DNA of 64,000 nt from Maribacter forsetii DSM 18668. Its GTDB lineage: Bacteria > Bacteroidota > Bacteroidia > Flavobacteriales > Flavobacteriaceae. The DNA lies in NCBI RefSeq assembly GCF_000744105.1, contig NZ_JQLH01000001.1, positions 62,001-126,000 of the forward strand. The letters are read 5' to 3'. Below are positions 25,328 through 34,393 of the stretch, piece by piece. How positions within the stretch are numbered: the stretch's first letter is position 1; each line of letters starts with the position of its first letter. Both the position numbers and the translations under genes were made by a program. The notes below the pieces were generated by a model. The model searched no databases. It had not been told where the DNA came from and saw only the letters and a list, made by a program, of their open reading frames with translations.

Positions 25328-26428
25328 TTATGCCATTTCGTTTTTATTGAAGGAAACCATATTCTGTACGGCAAGCATTAGTCTATCTAACAAGAAACCA
25401 ATGATACCGATGACGAACATTGCTACAATAATTTTTGCGTTTGAGTCATTGGCTCCGTTTTGAAATTCTTCCCATACGAAAAGACCTAAACCTTGACTTT
25501 GTGCTAAAAGCTCAATAGCAATTAATACCATCCACGCCACAGAAAGTGTAATACGTAGCCCTGTAAAAATCAATGGTAATGAAGAAGGTAAAATTACCTT
25601 GAACACTTTTTGAAAAGTACCCAGTTTCAATACTTTGGCAACATTGATATAATCTTTATCTACCGATGCCACGCCCATTGCCGTATTAACCAATGTTGCC
25701 CACATGGCACAAAAACCAACACTTATAAAGGAGATAACAAAAGCATTATCAGAACTGTCACCTATATACAAGGTTTTTACAATCATGAAAACCAACAAAT
25801 ACCATACTACAGGAGATACAGGTTTAAAAATTTGAATGAACCAATTGAAGGCACTACGTAATGACGGACTTAACCCTATAACTATACCAATAGGCACTGC
25901 AATAAGTAATGCTAATAGAAAACCAGCAAATACTGTTTTTATACTAGTAAGAACGATATCTATAAATGACGCTCTACCCGTATAAACAATTGGGTCTTTA
26001 CCCGCTGCGATCATCTTTTCATTGGTAGCGGCCATTTTCTCTGCAAAAGCAGCTTTGTCAGCACTAATTACATGGTGATCCGCTACTAAAGATTTTAAAG
26101 AAGCCCATACTTGAGTAGGAGAAGGCAATGTATTTGGTTGACAACTGCTGTCACCAGATTCTATACATGCGCGTTCTGCCGCTGCCGCTTCTTCTCCTCT
26201 TTCCGTTAAGGCTTTTTCAATTTTATAGTCCGCTTCTTTATTGTATAAGGCTTTAGAACCCATGTGCCATAACCCTAAAAACAATAATATGGATAGTAGT
26301 GTTATACCAGTATTTTTTAAGGATTTCATAATACCATCCTTTTTTATGCTTGGTGTAAGTTTTGCAAGTATCTGCTTGAAATTTGTAGACATACTCTTTT
26401 CCTTTTTTAAGACCATTTCCTGTTCCAT
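25328..26428 (-). CDS. nrtB: Nitrate/nitrite ABC importer permease
   Basis: A 366-residue BPD-type permease. After a cytoplasmic N-terminus comes one membrane helix (about 40-58), a periplasmic insertion of about 95 residues that includes two cysteines (ACIESGDSSCQPN), then five further helices starting near FIDIVLTSIKTVFAGFLLALL. The coupling motif region (WATLVNTAMGVASVDKDYINVAKVLKLGTFQKVFKVILP) is the EAA loop of the NrtB/TauC/SsuC family. The long loop after the first helix is larger than in typical NrtB. It lies between the substrate-binding lipoprotein and the ATPases. Confidence 0.9.
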   Translation of the reverse strand: MEQEMVLKKEKSMSTNFKQILAKLTPSIKKDGIMKSLKNTGITLLSILLFLGLWHMGSKALYNKEADYKIEKALTERGEEAAAAERACIESGDSSCQPNTLPSPTQVWASLKSLVADHHVISADKAAFAEKMAATNEKMIAAGKDPIVYTGRASFIDIVLTSIKTVFAGFLLALLIAVPIGIVIGLSPSLRSAFNWFIQIFKPVSPVVWYLLVFMIVKTLYIGDSSDNAFVISFISVGFCAMWATLVNTAMGVASVDKDYINVAKVLKLGTFQKVFKVILPSSLPLIFTGLRITLSVAWMVLIAIELLAQSQGLGLFVWEEFQNGANDSNAKIIVAMFVIGIIGFLLDRLMLAVQNMVSFNKNEMA

Positions 26429-26461
26429 AATATCTAGTTTAGGGTCAATGAATTGCTTTAA

Positions 26462-27850
26462 TTATTTCTTGTCTTTGTTACCAATTGAGAAACTGTTGAT
26501 ATACCCAATTGGGTCTTTGGCATCATAACTGGTTCCATCTATAAAATCTGAAGTGGCAGCTTTGTAACCATCCGTATCAGGAACATCTGCTGCAGGAATC
26601 TGTCCTTCAGCTACTAATAAATCAGCTGCTTTTTTCCAGATATCTGGACGGTAAATATCCTTAATTGTAGATGCATACCAATCTGAAGATTTAGCCTCAG
26701 GAATCTGTCCCCATCTACGCATTTGAGTTAAGAACCAAATACCGTCAGAATAGAATGGATATGTTGCATTGTACTTATAGAATACATTGAAATCTGGCAT
26801 TTCTCGCTTGTCTCCTTTTTCAAATTCAAATGTTCCTGTCATAGAATTAGCCAATACTTCTTTTGGCGCACCTACGTATTGAGACATGGATAATATTTCT
26901 ACCGCTTCGTCTCTGTTTGTTGGTTCATCTAACCACTTACCAGCTCTGATCAATGCTTTTGTTACCGCTATGGCAGTATTAGGGTTTTGCTCTACAAATT
27001 GCTTTGTCATTACAAATACTTTTTCAGGATTATTTTTCCAGATATCATAGTTTGTAGTAACCGGTACACCAATACCTTTAAAAACCGCTTGTTGGTTCCA
27101 AGGTTCACCTACACAGTATCCGTAAATAGTACCAGACTCCAATGTAGCTGGCATTTGTGGCGGTGGCGTTACAGAAAGTAAAACCTCGGCATCTATTTGC
27201 CCTTGTACATTATCAGCTGTATACATACCTGGGTGAATACCTGCTGCAGCTAACCAATAACGCAATTCGTAATTATGGGTAGATACCGGGAAAACCATTC
27301 CCATTTTAAAAGGTTTCCCTTCATTTTTATAAGATGTAATTACCGGTTTTAAAGCATCTGCTTTAATTGGGTGAATTGGCTTACCATCAGAATCTGCAGG
27401 TACATTTGGTTTCATTTTTGACCAAACATCATTAGATACGGTAATTCCGTTACCATTTAAATCCATTGAAAACGGAGTAACCAATTCTGCCTGTCTACCA
27501 AATCCTGCTCCTGCAGCAATTGGCTGACCTGCCAACATATGTGATCCGTCTAATTGACCGTCAATTACACGGTCTAAAACATTTTTCCAGTTAGATTGTG
27601 CTTCTACAGAAACAAAAAGTCCTTCCTCTTCAAAAAATCCTTTTTCTTTAGCAATAGCCAAAGGGGCCATATCCGTCAGTTTGATAAAGCCAAATGTTAA
27701 CTGTGGCTTTTCAATATCTAGCACTTTAGTTTTGGAAGCTACAGCTTCTTCAGAAACCGCTTCGGTTTTCTTAGATTTTGTATCTCCACACGCCGTAAAT
27801 ACCAAGGCGAGGGAAAGGGTTAAAATAGATGAAGTGAAAATGTTTTTCAT
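26462..27850 (-). CDS. nrtA: Nitrate/nitrite-binding lipoprotein
   Basis: A 462-residue substrate-binding protein. The signal ends in a lipobox (LVFTACGDT), followed by a short linker and the NrtA/CmpA-type domain: LTFGFIKLTDMAPLAIAKEKGFFEEEGL, then WKNVLDRVIDGQLDGSHMLAGQP and the YCVGEPWNQQAV block, all typical of nitrate/bicarbonate-binding members. It would deliver nitrate or nitrite to the permease. First gene of the nrtA-B-C-D-porin operon, with an operator-like region 21-56 bp upstream. Confidence 0.9.
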   Translation of the reverse strand: MKNIFTSSILTLSLALVFTACGDTKSKKTEAVSEEAVASKTKVLDIEKPQLTFGFIKLTDMAPLAIAKEKGFFEEEGLFVSVEAQSNWKNVLDRVIDGQLDGSHMLAGQPIAAGAGFGRQAELVTPFSMDLNGNGITVSNDVWSKMKPNVPADSDGKPIHPIKADALKPVITSYKNEGKPFKMGMVFPVSTHNYELRYWLAAAGIHPGMYTADNVQGQIDAEVLLSVTPPPQMPATLESGTIYGYCVGEPWNQQAVFKGIGVPVTTNYDIWKNNPEKVFVMTKQFVEQNPNTAIAVTKALIRAGKWLDEPTNRDEAVEILSMSQYVGAPKEVLANSMTGTFEFEKGDKREMPDFNVFYKYNATYPFYSDGIWFLTQMRRWGQIPEAKSSDWYASTIKDIYRPDIWKKAADLLVAEGQIPAADVPDTDGYKAATSDFIDGTSYDAKDPIGYINSFSIGNKDKK

Positions 27851-27870
27851 AATCTTATTATTTAGTGTTC

Positions 27871-27886
27871 TACGTATTAATACTTA
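27871..27886. promoter_or_regulatory. Operator, one mismatch (nrtA leader)
   Basis: TACGTAT-TA-ATACTTA differs from the perfect nitrate palindrome by one base in the half-sites. It lies 21 bp upstream of nrtA and downstream of the probable -7 element at 27893, a position that would suit repression or a second promoter. Confidence 0.55.
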
Positions 27887-27892
27887 TTTCTA

Positions 27893-27906
27893 CAAATATA
27901 TACGTA
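27893..27906 (-). promoter_or_regulatory. nrtA promoter element with adjoining half-site
   Basis: On the minus strand TATATTTG (27893-27900) matches TAnnTTTG, and TACGTA (27901-27906), half of the nitrate operator, abuts its upstream side. Further copies of TACGTA occur at 28067 and 28092 in the same 250-bp gap, the former as TACGTA-N4-GAAGTA. Confidence 0.55.
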
Positions 27907-28100
27907 ACAGCATTTCTCGTTAATGATATAAACGATGTTTAAACCTCTTTTTATAACACATTAAAACATATTAATCAACCATATTAAAAACTGCCAAAAG
28001 ACAGTCTATTACAAATAATACCCTGAAAAACAATTAATTACAATTAATAAAAGGCATGGTGTTAACTACGTAAATAGAAGTATGAAATAAGTACGTACTA

Positions 28101-28859
28101 TTAGCTGTCTAGATAGAAATTATGCTCTGATATTTCTTTTTTAAGCAATTCAATATTAGAAATACCAACTCTTTTGCCTTTGGTAAGTAATAACCCTTCT
28201 TTTTTAAGGATAGAGAACATTCTAATGACTTGTTCTTCTGTAGTACCCGCATAGTCTGCGTACTCTCGTCTACTTAATAATAGGGAAGAAAATCCGTTGG
28301 TTTGCCCAAACTTACGATTGATATATAATAAGGTATCTATGACACGTTCCCTTACTGTCATTTGGGATAAAGATTTTACTCGGATTTCACTGCGATTAAG
28401 CTCATTCGCATAAAACAGCATAAAATCATAGGTTAGACTAGGTGTCTCCCTTAATGTTTCTTGAAGTAATTCTTTTGAGAAATAACACAGTGTACAATCT
28501 ACTAATGCAATGGCACTTATGGGGTAGGTCTCTTCTGTACCAAAACCTCTATGTCCAATAATTTCACCTGGTACTGCAAAACGTACAATCTGTTCTTTAC
28601 CGTGAAGTCCGGTTCTTAATACTTTTACTTTGCCGCTTAATAAAAAAAACAGCCCGGTAACGGAAGCACCTTCCATGATGAACTGTTGCCCTTTTTTACA
28701 TTTAATTTCTTTTCTTGCTTGAACTAATTTTTCAATATTAGAAGAATGAATATTCTTTTGAATCAGGCATTTTTTATTGGTACAAATACCACAGGCACTA
28801 TCAAGTAGTTCTGAATTTTCAGAAGAAAACTTTGATATGTTTGTTGTGCCTGTGCGCAT
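28101..28859 (-). CDS. FNR-like Crp-family regulator with candidate [4Fe-4S] cysteines
   Basis: A 252-residue Crp/Fnr regulator: cyclic-nucleotide-fold domain (residues about 45-150, FLLSGKVKVLR, RFAVPGEIIGHRGF), dimer helix, and a winged HTH (SLLLSRREYADYAGTTEEQVIRMFSILKKEGLL). Cys23, Cys26 and Cys31 (C-x2-C-x4-C) near the N-terminus, with Cys122/Cys125 in VDCTLCYF, match the ligand layout of FNR (three N-terminal cysteines plus one central), so an oxygen- or NO-labile cluster is likely. Recognition-helix Glu and Arg are kept but the FNR Ser is Ile. It lies 12 bp after narK and is probably co-transcribed with it. Confidence 0.85.
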   Translation of the reverse strand: MRTGTTNISKFSSENSELLDSACGICTNKKCLIQKNIHSSNIEKLVQARKEIKCKKGQQFIMEGASVTGLFFLLSGKVKVLRTGLHGKEQIVRFAVPGEIIGHRGFGTEETYPISAIALVDCTLCYFSKELLQETLRETPSLTYDFMLFYANELNRSEIRVKSLSQMTVRERVIDTLLYINRKFGQTNGFSSLLLSRREYADYAGTTEEQVIRMFSILKKEGLLLTKGKRVGISNIELLKKEISEHNFYLDS

Positions 28860-28871
28860 AGATATATTTAT

Positions 28872-30299
28872 TTATATAGTACTTGTAGATAATTTAACTA
28901 CTGGAGTTTCAGATTTTTTCAATTCTTCCTTTACCTGTTTCTCATCTTCTGCAGAGAATTTAATAGCCAATGTTGTCAATGCGGTAACAATTACAAATCC
29001 GCCAATAATAAAGTAACCGCTAGAAACTGCTCCTGATGCGGCTGCGGATTGTGCCGCCTTCATAGCTTCTTCTCCTAAATTTGCATTCGCTGCCAAAGCG
29101 TTGGTTTCTGCCAATGCCGATTTAGACTTTAATAAAAGTGCCGCTAAAAAAGCACCTACATTACCGCCGGCACCAACAATACCTGATATGGAACCAATTG
29201 CTTTTTTGTTTATAAATGGCACTACTGAGAAAGTTGCCCCTTCTGCCATTTGTACCGTTAAACTAAAGGCTATCAAAAACACAATACCCATTGCAAAACT
29301 AGTAGCCATAGAAAATGTTGAAAGCATAATACCTTCAAGCGCCAAAATTACGGTCAAGAAAAGCACTCTTCCGCGCAATCCTTTTAATCTACCAAAACGA
29401 TCCCCAAAAAAACCACCCAAGGTTCTTGCAAAAATGTTCATGAGTGCAAATGACAGTACCAGATTACCTGCAGTGGATCTTGTTAATCCGAATGTGTTTT
29501 GCAAATAATCATCCATTGTACCATAAACAGTAAGCTCCATTCCAAAAGATGCTGCGTACACAATGAAAAGGATCCACACTCTATAATCTTTCAATACACT
29601 TACAAATGATTCTTCATCTTTTTTAAGCTTCGGCATTTTGCCTGCTTCCTTCAATTCTTTAAAGTTTCCCTCAGGAGTATCTTGCGTAAAAAAGTAATAC
29701 ACAACACCCATTATCATGGCAATAACACCAGCGATAATCATAGAATATCTCCAGGCAATTTCATCGGCAACCCCAAAACTTACCACCGCAGCAGCAATTA
29801 ATGGCATACCCAGACGATTGGCACCACCACCTAAATTTCCCCATCCAGCAGAAGTAGCATTGGCAGTACCCACTATATTAGGGGCGAACATAATAGAAGT
29901 ATGAAACTGTGTAATTACAAACGACGCACCAATAAATCCTATAAACAATCTACATATTAAAAATTGCGTAGGTGTTTGAACAAATCCGATCAGAATTACG
30001 GGAATGGCCCCTAAAATCAACAAATAGGTATAACATAATCTAGGGCCATATTTATCACAAAGCTTACCAATTAATAGTCTAGCAAAAACGGTTCCCGTAA
30101 CCGCCAAAATAATGGAGTTCCATTTTTGATCCGGAGTTAATCCTAAATCTCTAACCACATCTGGCATAAAAGGAACGATACCAAACCATGCAAAAAAGCA
30201 TATAAAGAATGCTATTGATGTAATCCAGAAAGTACGTATGGGCATACTTTTTAAATCAGTTAACTTTAAAGTTGTGGATTTTTGAGATTGATTTTCCAT
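28872..30299 (-). CDS. narK: NarK/NasA-type nitrate/nitrite MFS transporter
   Basis: A 475-residue major-facilitator protein with 12 predicted membrane helices. The nitrate signature segments are present: FAWFGIVPFMPDVVRDLGLTPDQ near the start, CRLFIGFIGASFVITQFH with the substrate arginine, and two glycine/asparagine-rich blocks (ATSAGWGNLGGGANRLGMP and SISGIVGAGGNVGAF). It imports nitrate and/or exports nitrite. It heads an operon with the FNR-like regulator, and its promoter carries a perfect copy of the palindromic operator. Confidence 0.93.
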   Translation of the reverse strand: MENQSQKSTTLKLTDLKSMPIRTFWITSIAFFICFFAWFGIVPFMPDVVRDLGLTPDQKWNSIILAVTGTVFARLLIGKLCDKYGPRLCYTYLLILGAIPVILIGFVQTPTQFLICRLFIGFIGASFVITQFHTSIMFAPNIVGTANATSAGWGNLGGGANRLGMPLIAAAVVSFGVADEIAWRYSMIIAGVIAMIMGVVYYFFTQDTPEGNFKELKEAGKMPKLKKDEESFVSVLKDYRVWILFIVYAASFGMELTVYGTMDDYLQNTFGLTRSTAGNLVLSFALMNIFARTLGGFFGDRFGRLKGLRGRVLFLTVILALEGIMLSTFSMATSFAMGIVFLIAFSLTVQMAEGATFSVVPFINKKAIGSISGIVGAGGNVGAFLAALLLKSKSALAETNALAANANLGEEAMKAAQSAAASGAVSSGYFIIGGFVIVTALTTLAIKFSAEDEKQVKEELKKSETPVVKLSTSTI

Positions 30300-30328
30300 G
30301 ATATCTTCGTTTCGTTAGTAAATCTATA

Positions 30329-30336
30329 CAAACCTA
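30329..30336 (-). promoter_or_regulatory. Probable narK -7 element
   Basis: On the minus strand TAGGTTTG matches TAnnTTTG, 29 bp before the narK ATG. The palindromic operator is centred about 22 bp upstream, overlapping the expected -33 region. Confidence 0.6.
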
Positions 30337-30346
30337 CTATAAATAA

Positions 30347-30362
30347 TACGTAATTATACGTA
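30347..30362. promoter_or_regulatory. 16-bp palindromic operator, full half-sites (narK promoter)
   Basis: TACGTAA-TT-ATACGTA carries both TACGTA half-sites with the same 4-bp spacing as the sites at 21312 and 31398. A weaker partner (TACAGA-N4-TACGTA) lies at 30377-30392. Confidence 0.75.
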
Positions 30363-30545
30363 GTTTTATAAAATATTACAGATTACTACGTATTATTGCC
30401 GATAATCAGAATTAATCTTGCATTAATTGTTCTATTCGGATTTTTAGCCGCCGAATAATCCATAATATTCAGTTTTATAGTTTTACAACTATTCGAATTG
30501 GTTATATATTACAAAGCAATTCGACATTTAAAATCGGATTTCGAA

Positions 30546-31337
30546 TCAAATAGCGTCATGCAAAATACGCTGTACTTCTTCTTCAAAAAAAGATGGATGA
30601 TCAGCAACTACATCTCCAATTACGATAATACCGTGCATATTAGGATCTATAGATAATTGGTGTTGATGAATAGTCTCTAAGGTTGCCACCACACACCGCT
30701 CATTTTTGGTTGTTCCATTTTGTATTACGGCAACGGGAGTCATTATACCCCTGTATTTACTAACCTCATCCACTATTTCACTTAGTTTTCGTATACCCAT
30801 CAATATGACCATTGTTGTAGATGATTTAGCGGCATATTGCAAATCTTGAGAGAATGTACCATCTTTTTTAGTGGCGGTCATTACCCAAAAACTACTGCTT
30901 ACCCCTCTTTTAGTCATAGGTATTCCTTGACTAGATGGTACGGCAATTGAACTTGAGATTCCCGGTATTATACTTACAGGAATACCAAAGGCCTCTACAT
31001 ATTCTATCTCTTCGTTTGCCCTACCAAAAACAAATGGATCTCCGCCTTTTAATCTAACTACATGTCCGTATTCAAACGCATATTTGACTATCAATTCATT
31101 GATCTCATCTTGAGTATGAGAGTGTTTTCCACATCTTTTACCCGTATATATCTTTGGAATATCAGTACGTAGTTCAGACAACAGCTCATCACTAATTAAT
31201 GCATCGTACAATATAACATCCGCTTCAATCAAAACTCTTAAACCCCTTACTGTTATTAGGTCTTTGGCTCCAGGACCTGCCCCCACCAAACTTACTTTTG
31301 CCGTTTTCTCCAATTCCATCTTCATAGTATTTAGCAT
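30546..31337 (-). CDS. cobA: Uroporphyrinogen-III C-methyltransferase (siroheme pathway)
   Basis: A 263-residue SUMT, which methylates uroporphyrinogen III twice to give precorrin-2. The family blocks are visible: VSLVGAGPGAKDLITVRG, VLYDALIS (written VILYDALIS), YTGKRCGKHSHTQDEIN, VRLKGGDPFVFGRANEE and the PGISSSIAVPSSQGIPMTKRG active-site loop. Together with the dehydrogenase at 36845 it supplies siroheme for NirB. It is divergent from nirB and the two share an operator region. Starts at 31325 or 31319 are also possible. Confidence 0.93.
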   Translation of the reverse strand: MLNTMKMELEKTAKVSLVGAGPGAKDLITVRGLRVLIEADVILYDALISDELLSELRTDIPKIYTGKRCGKHSHTQDEINELIVKYAFEYGHVVRLKGGDPFVFGRANEEIEYVEAFGIPVSIIPGISSSIAVPSSQGIPMTKRGVSSSFWVMTATKKDGTFSQDLQYAAKSSTTMVILMGIRKLSEIVDEVSKYRGIMTPVAVIQNGTTKNERCVVATLETIHQHQLSIDPNMHGIIVIGDVVADHPSFFEEEVQRILHDAI

Positions 31338-31397
31338 TATTAATTATCGATTCTTCAACAAGAATACGTAATTATTTTCATAAAATCATTAATTATA

Positions 31398-31413
31398 TAC
31401 GTATTTATACGTA
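31398..31413. promoter_or_regulatory. 16-bp palindromic operator, perfect copy (cobA-nirB divergent promoter)
   Basis: TACGTAT-TT-ATACGTA lies 28 bp before the nirB ATG and 60 bp before the cobA start. A further half-site (TACGTA, 31365-31370) lies nearer cobA. It could serve both divergent genes. Confidence 0.75.
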
Positions 31414-31441
31414 ATATTGCTAAGTAGCTAAATAATACGGT

Positions 31442-33958
31442 ATGAAAACTATAATTGTTGTCGGTAATGGAATGGTAGGGTACAAATTTTGTGAGAAGTT
31501 TGTAGCGAAAGAAGAAAGCAAACAATTTAAACTTATTGTTTTTGGTGAAGAGCCAAGGCCTGCGTATGACAGAGTTCACCTAAGCGAATTTTTCGAAAAT
31601 CAAGATGCTAAAGCTTTAGAAATGGCTCCGGCAGAATGGTACACAGAAAATGGTATAGATCTTATCGTAGATGAACGCGTATCGGACATCGATAGAACTA
31701 ATAAAACCATAACTACAGCCAAAGACAGAGCGTTTTCTTATGACTATCTGGTTTTAGCAACAGGGTCATCTGCTTTTGTACCTCCTATTAAAGGTGTTGA
31801 AAAAGAAGGTGTTTTTGTATACAGAACTATTGAAGATTTAGAAGGCATGTTGGCGTACGCAGCTAAAATAAAAGCAAAGAACCCAAATGCAAAAGCTGCA
31901 GTTCTAGGTGGTGGACTTCTGGGTCTAGAGGCAGGTAAGGCGGTTATGGATATGGGTCTGGAACCACATATTGTAGAGTTCGCACCTAAATTAATGCCAA
32001 GACAGTTAGATTCTAGAAGTAGTCAGGTATTACAATTGAAACTGGAATCTATTGGTTTAAACATTCATTTAAGCAAAGCAACCAATCAAATTCTTGGGGA
32101 TGACGGATACATTACAGGAATGGAGTTTGGAGAAGATGATGTTCTAGATGTTGACATGTTAGTGGTTTCTGCAGGAATTCGCCCAAGGGATGAACTAGGA
32201 AAAAATTCGGGATTAGAGGTTGGTGTTCGTGGTGGTATCATTGTGGACAACAAAATGCAAACATCTGATAGCAATATATATGCTATAGGCGAAATTGCTC
32301 TTTACAATCAAATGATATATGGATTAGTAGCTCCTGGTTATGATATGGCAGGAGTTGCTGTAGACCAAATTCTAGGGGAAGAAACGCTAATGCCAGCCAA
32401 TATCGACATGTCTACCAAATTAAAGCTTATTGGAGTTGATGTTGCAAGTTTCGGTGAGCCATTTATGCCAGCATCTAAAGGACATTCTATTATTTTTGAA
32501 AACAAAACACAACACCTTTATAAAAGAATAAATGTAAGCCTTGACGGTAAAACATTATTAGGTGGTATTCTAGTTGGTGATGCATCAGATTATAGCATGC
32601 TGCACCAAATATTTTTAAATGGAATGGTTATTCCTGAGGATCCTGCTCAATTAATTTTACCTGCTGGTGAAGGTGGAGGTTCTTTTGGTGATGTTATGGA
32701 TTTACCAGATGAAGCACAAATATGCTCTTGTGAAAATGTTACCAAAGGACAAATTTGCGGTACTATTGAGAGTGGTGAATCTAAAGACCTTGCCGATGTG
32801 GTTAGTTGTACTAAAGCAGGTACGGGTTGTGGTGGATGTAAGCCCATGGTCAAAGACCTTACCGAGGCTACTCTAAAATCTTTAGGTATAGAAGTTAAAG
32901 ATACAGTTTGTGAACATTTTGATTTAAACAGACAAGATTTATACAAAATAATACAAGTAAAAGGATATAAAACTTTTAATGAAGTATTAGATAACCACGG
33001 AAACGGTGGTCATGGTTGCGAATTATGTAAACCAGTTGTAGCATCATTAATGGCGAGTATAAATGCTGATACGGCAAATAAAGAATATGCTATACAAGAT
33101 TCTAATGATCGATTCTTAGCTAACATTCAGCGTAACGGTACCTACTCTGTTGTACCGCGGGTTCCTGGTGGAGAAATTACACCAGATAAGCTAATTGCTC
33201 TTGGAGAAATTGCTAAGAAATATGATTTATATACCAAAGTAACTGGTGGTGTTCGTATCGATTTATTTGGAGCTACCTTAAACCAATTACCGTTAATCTG
33301 GAAAGATTTAATAGACCATGGTTTTGAAAGCGGACACGCTTACGGGAAATCTTTACGTACAGTAAAAACTTGTGTGGGTTCTACTTGGTGTCGTTACGGT
33401 ATGGATGAAAGTGTAAGTTTTGGTATTGAATTGGAAAATAGATACCGAGGAATACGTGCTCCACACAAAATTAAAGGTGGTGTTTCTGGTTGTATTCGTG
33501 AATGTGCCGAAGCTCGTGGAAAAGATTTTGGTTTAATTGCTGTTGAAGGTGGTTGGAACTTATACCTTGGAGGTAATGGTGGCGCTACACCAAGACATGC
33601 TGAGTTATTTGCAGAGCAAATAGATAATGAAACCGTAATTAAATATATTGACCGTTACCTAATGTTATACATGCGTACTGCAAAACCATTGCAAAGAACA
33701 GCAGCATGGCAAGAACGTTTAGAAGGTGGACTTAATTATTTAAAAGAAGTAATTATAGATGATAAATTAGGGATTGCAGAGGACTTAGAAAATGAAATGC
33801 AAACACTAGTTAATAAGTTTGAGTGCGAATGGACACAAGCTATTAACGACCCAGAAATGATGAAGCGTTTTAATCACTTTGTAAATAGTGAAGAAGAAGA
33901 TGACAACTTAGTTTTTGTTCCATTAAGAGAACAAAAAATGCCAGAAAAATGGGTCTAA
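31442..33958 (+). CDS. nirB: NAD(P)H nitrite reductase, large subunit
   Basis: An 838-residue NirB, which reduces nitrite to ammonium. Order of domains: FAD/NAD-binding oxidoreductase (IIVVGNGMVGYKF, LVLATGSSAF, AVLGGGLLGLEAG), a BFD-like [2Fe-2S] domain (CSCENVTKGQICG and GCGGCKPMV) with a second CELCKP copy, the nitrite/sulfite reductase ferredoxin-like half, and the siroheme/[4Fe-4S] domain with cysteines in CVGSTWCRYG and GCIRECAEARGK. The length equals that of the enterobacterial enzyme and all ligands are present. nirD follows after 36 bp. Confidence 0.96.
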   Translation: MKTIIVVGNGMVGYKFCEKFVAKEESKQFKLIVFGEEPRPAYDRVHLSEFFENQDAKALEMAPAEWYTENGIDLIVDERVSDIDRTNKTITTAKDRAFSYDYLVLATGSSAFVPPIKGVEKEGVFVYRTIEDLEGMLAYAAKIKAKNPNAKAAVLGGGLLGLEAGKAVMDMGLEPHIVEFAPKLMPRQLDSRSSQVLQLKLESIGLNIHLSKATNQILGDDGYITGMEFGEDDVLDVDMLVVSAGIRPRDELGKNSGLEVGVRGGIIVDNKMQTSDSNIYAIGEIALYNQMIYGLVAPGYDMAGVAVDQILGEETLMPANIDMSTKLKLIGVDVASFGEPFMPASKGHSIIFENKTQHLYKRINVSLDGKTLLGGILVGDASDYSMLHQIFLNGMVIPEDPAQLILPAGEGGGSFGDVMDLPDEAQICSCENVTKGQICGTIESGESKDLADVVSCTKAGTGCGGCKPMVKDLTEATLKSLGIEVKDTVCEHFDLNRQDLYKIIQVKGYKTFNEVLDNHGNGGHGCELCKPVVASLMASINADTANKEYAIQDSNDRFLANIQRNGTYSVVPRVPGGEITPDKLIALGEIAKKYDLYTKVTGGVRIDLFGATLNQLPLIWKDLIDHGFESGHAYGKSLRTVKTCVGSTWCRYGMDESVSFGIELENRYRGIRAPHKIKGGVSGCIRECAEARGKDFGLIAVEGGWNLYLGGNGGATPRHAELFAEQIDNETVIKYIDRYLMLYMRTAKPLQRTAAWQERLEGGLNYLKEVIIDDKLGIAEDLENEMQTLVNKFECEWTQAINDPEMMKRFNHFVNSEEEDDNLVFVPLREQKMPEKWV

Positions 33959-33994
33959 TTTAGTTTTAAACAACCAATTTCTAAATTTTAAATA

Positions 33995-34372
33995 ATGAAT
34001 ATAATTTCCGATAAATATAAAACAGTAAAACCAGAGGAAGTAACCGTTTGGTTTAAAGCAGCACCAGTTACTGCGTTTCCAAAAGATGGAGGTGCTTGTG
34101 TAAAATATAAAGATTTACAAATTGCTGTATTTAATTTTGAACGACTAAATACATGGTACGCTTGCCAAAACCTTTCTCCTGAAAAACAAGAAATGGTTTT
34201 AAGCAGAGGTATGATTGGTGACCATAAGGGTATACCAATGGTAGCCTGTCCGTTACACAAAAAGACATTTTCATTGGAAAATGGTGAAAATTTAAATAGT
34301 GATTTGGACCCAATAGCAGTATATCCTATTAAAATAGAAGATGATTTTGTGTATGTTGGCTTTTCTGAATAG
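33995..34372 (+). CDS. nirD: Nitrite reductase small subunit, Rieske-like
   Basis: A 125-residue NirD with the Rieske fold. The second motif is complete (CPLHKKTF), while the first reads WYACQN and lacks the histidine of C-x-H, as is common for NirD proteins that do not bind a cluster. VTVWFKAAPVTAFPKDGGACVKY at the start and the DPIAVYPIKIEDDFVYVG end fit the family. It partners NirB encoded immediately upstream. Confidence 0.93.
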   Translation: MNIISDKYKTVKPEEVTVWFKAAPVTAFPKDGGACVKYKDLQIAVFNFERLNTWYACQNLSPEKQEMVLSRGMIGDHKGIPMVACPLHKKTFSLENGENLNSDLDPIAVYPIKIEDDFVYVGFSE

Positions 34373-34393
34373 CTTTGAGTAAACATATGACTT

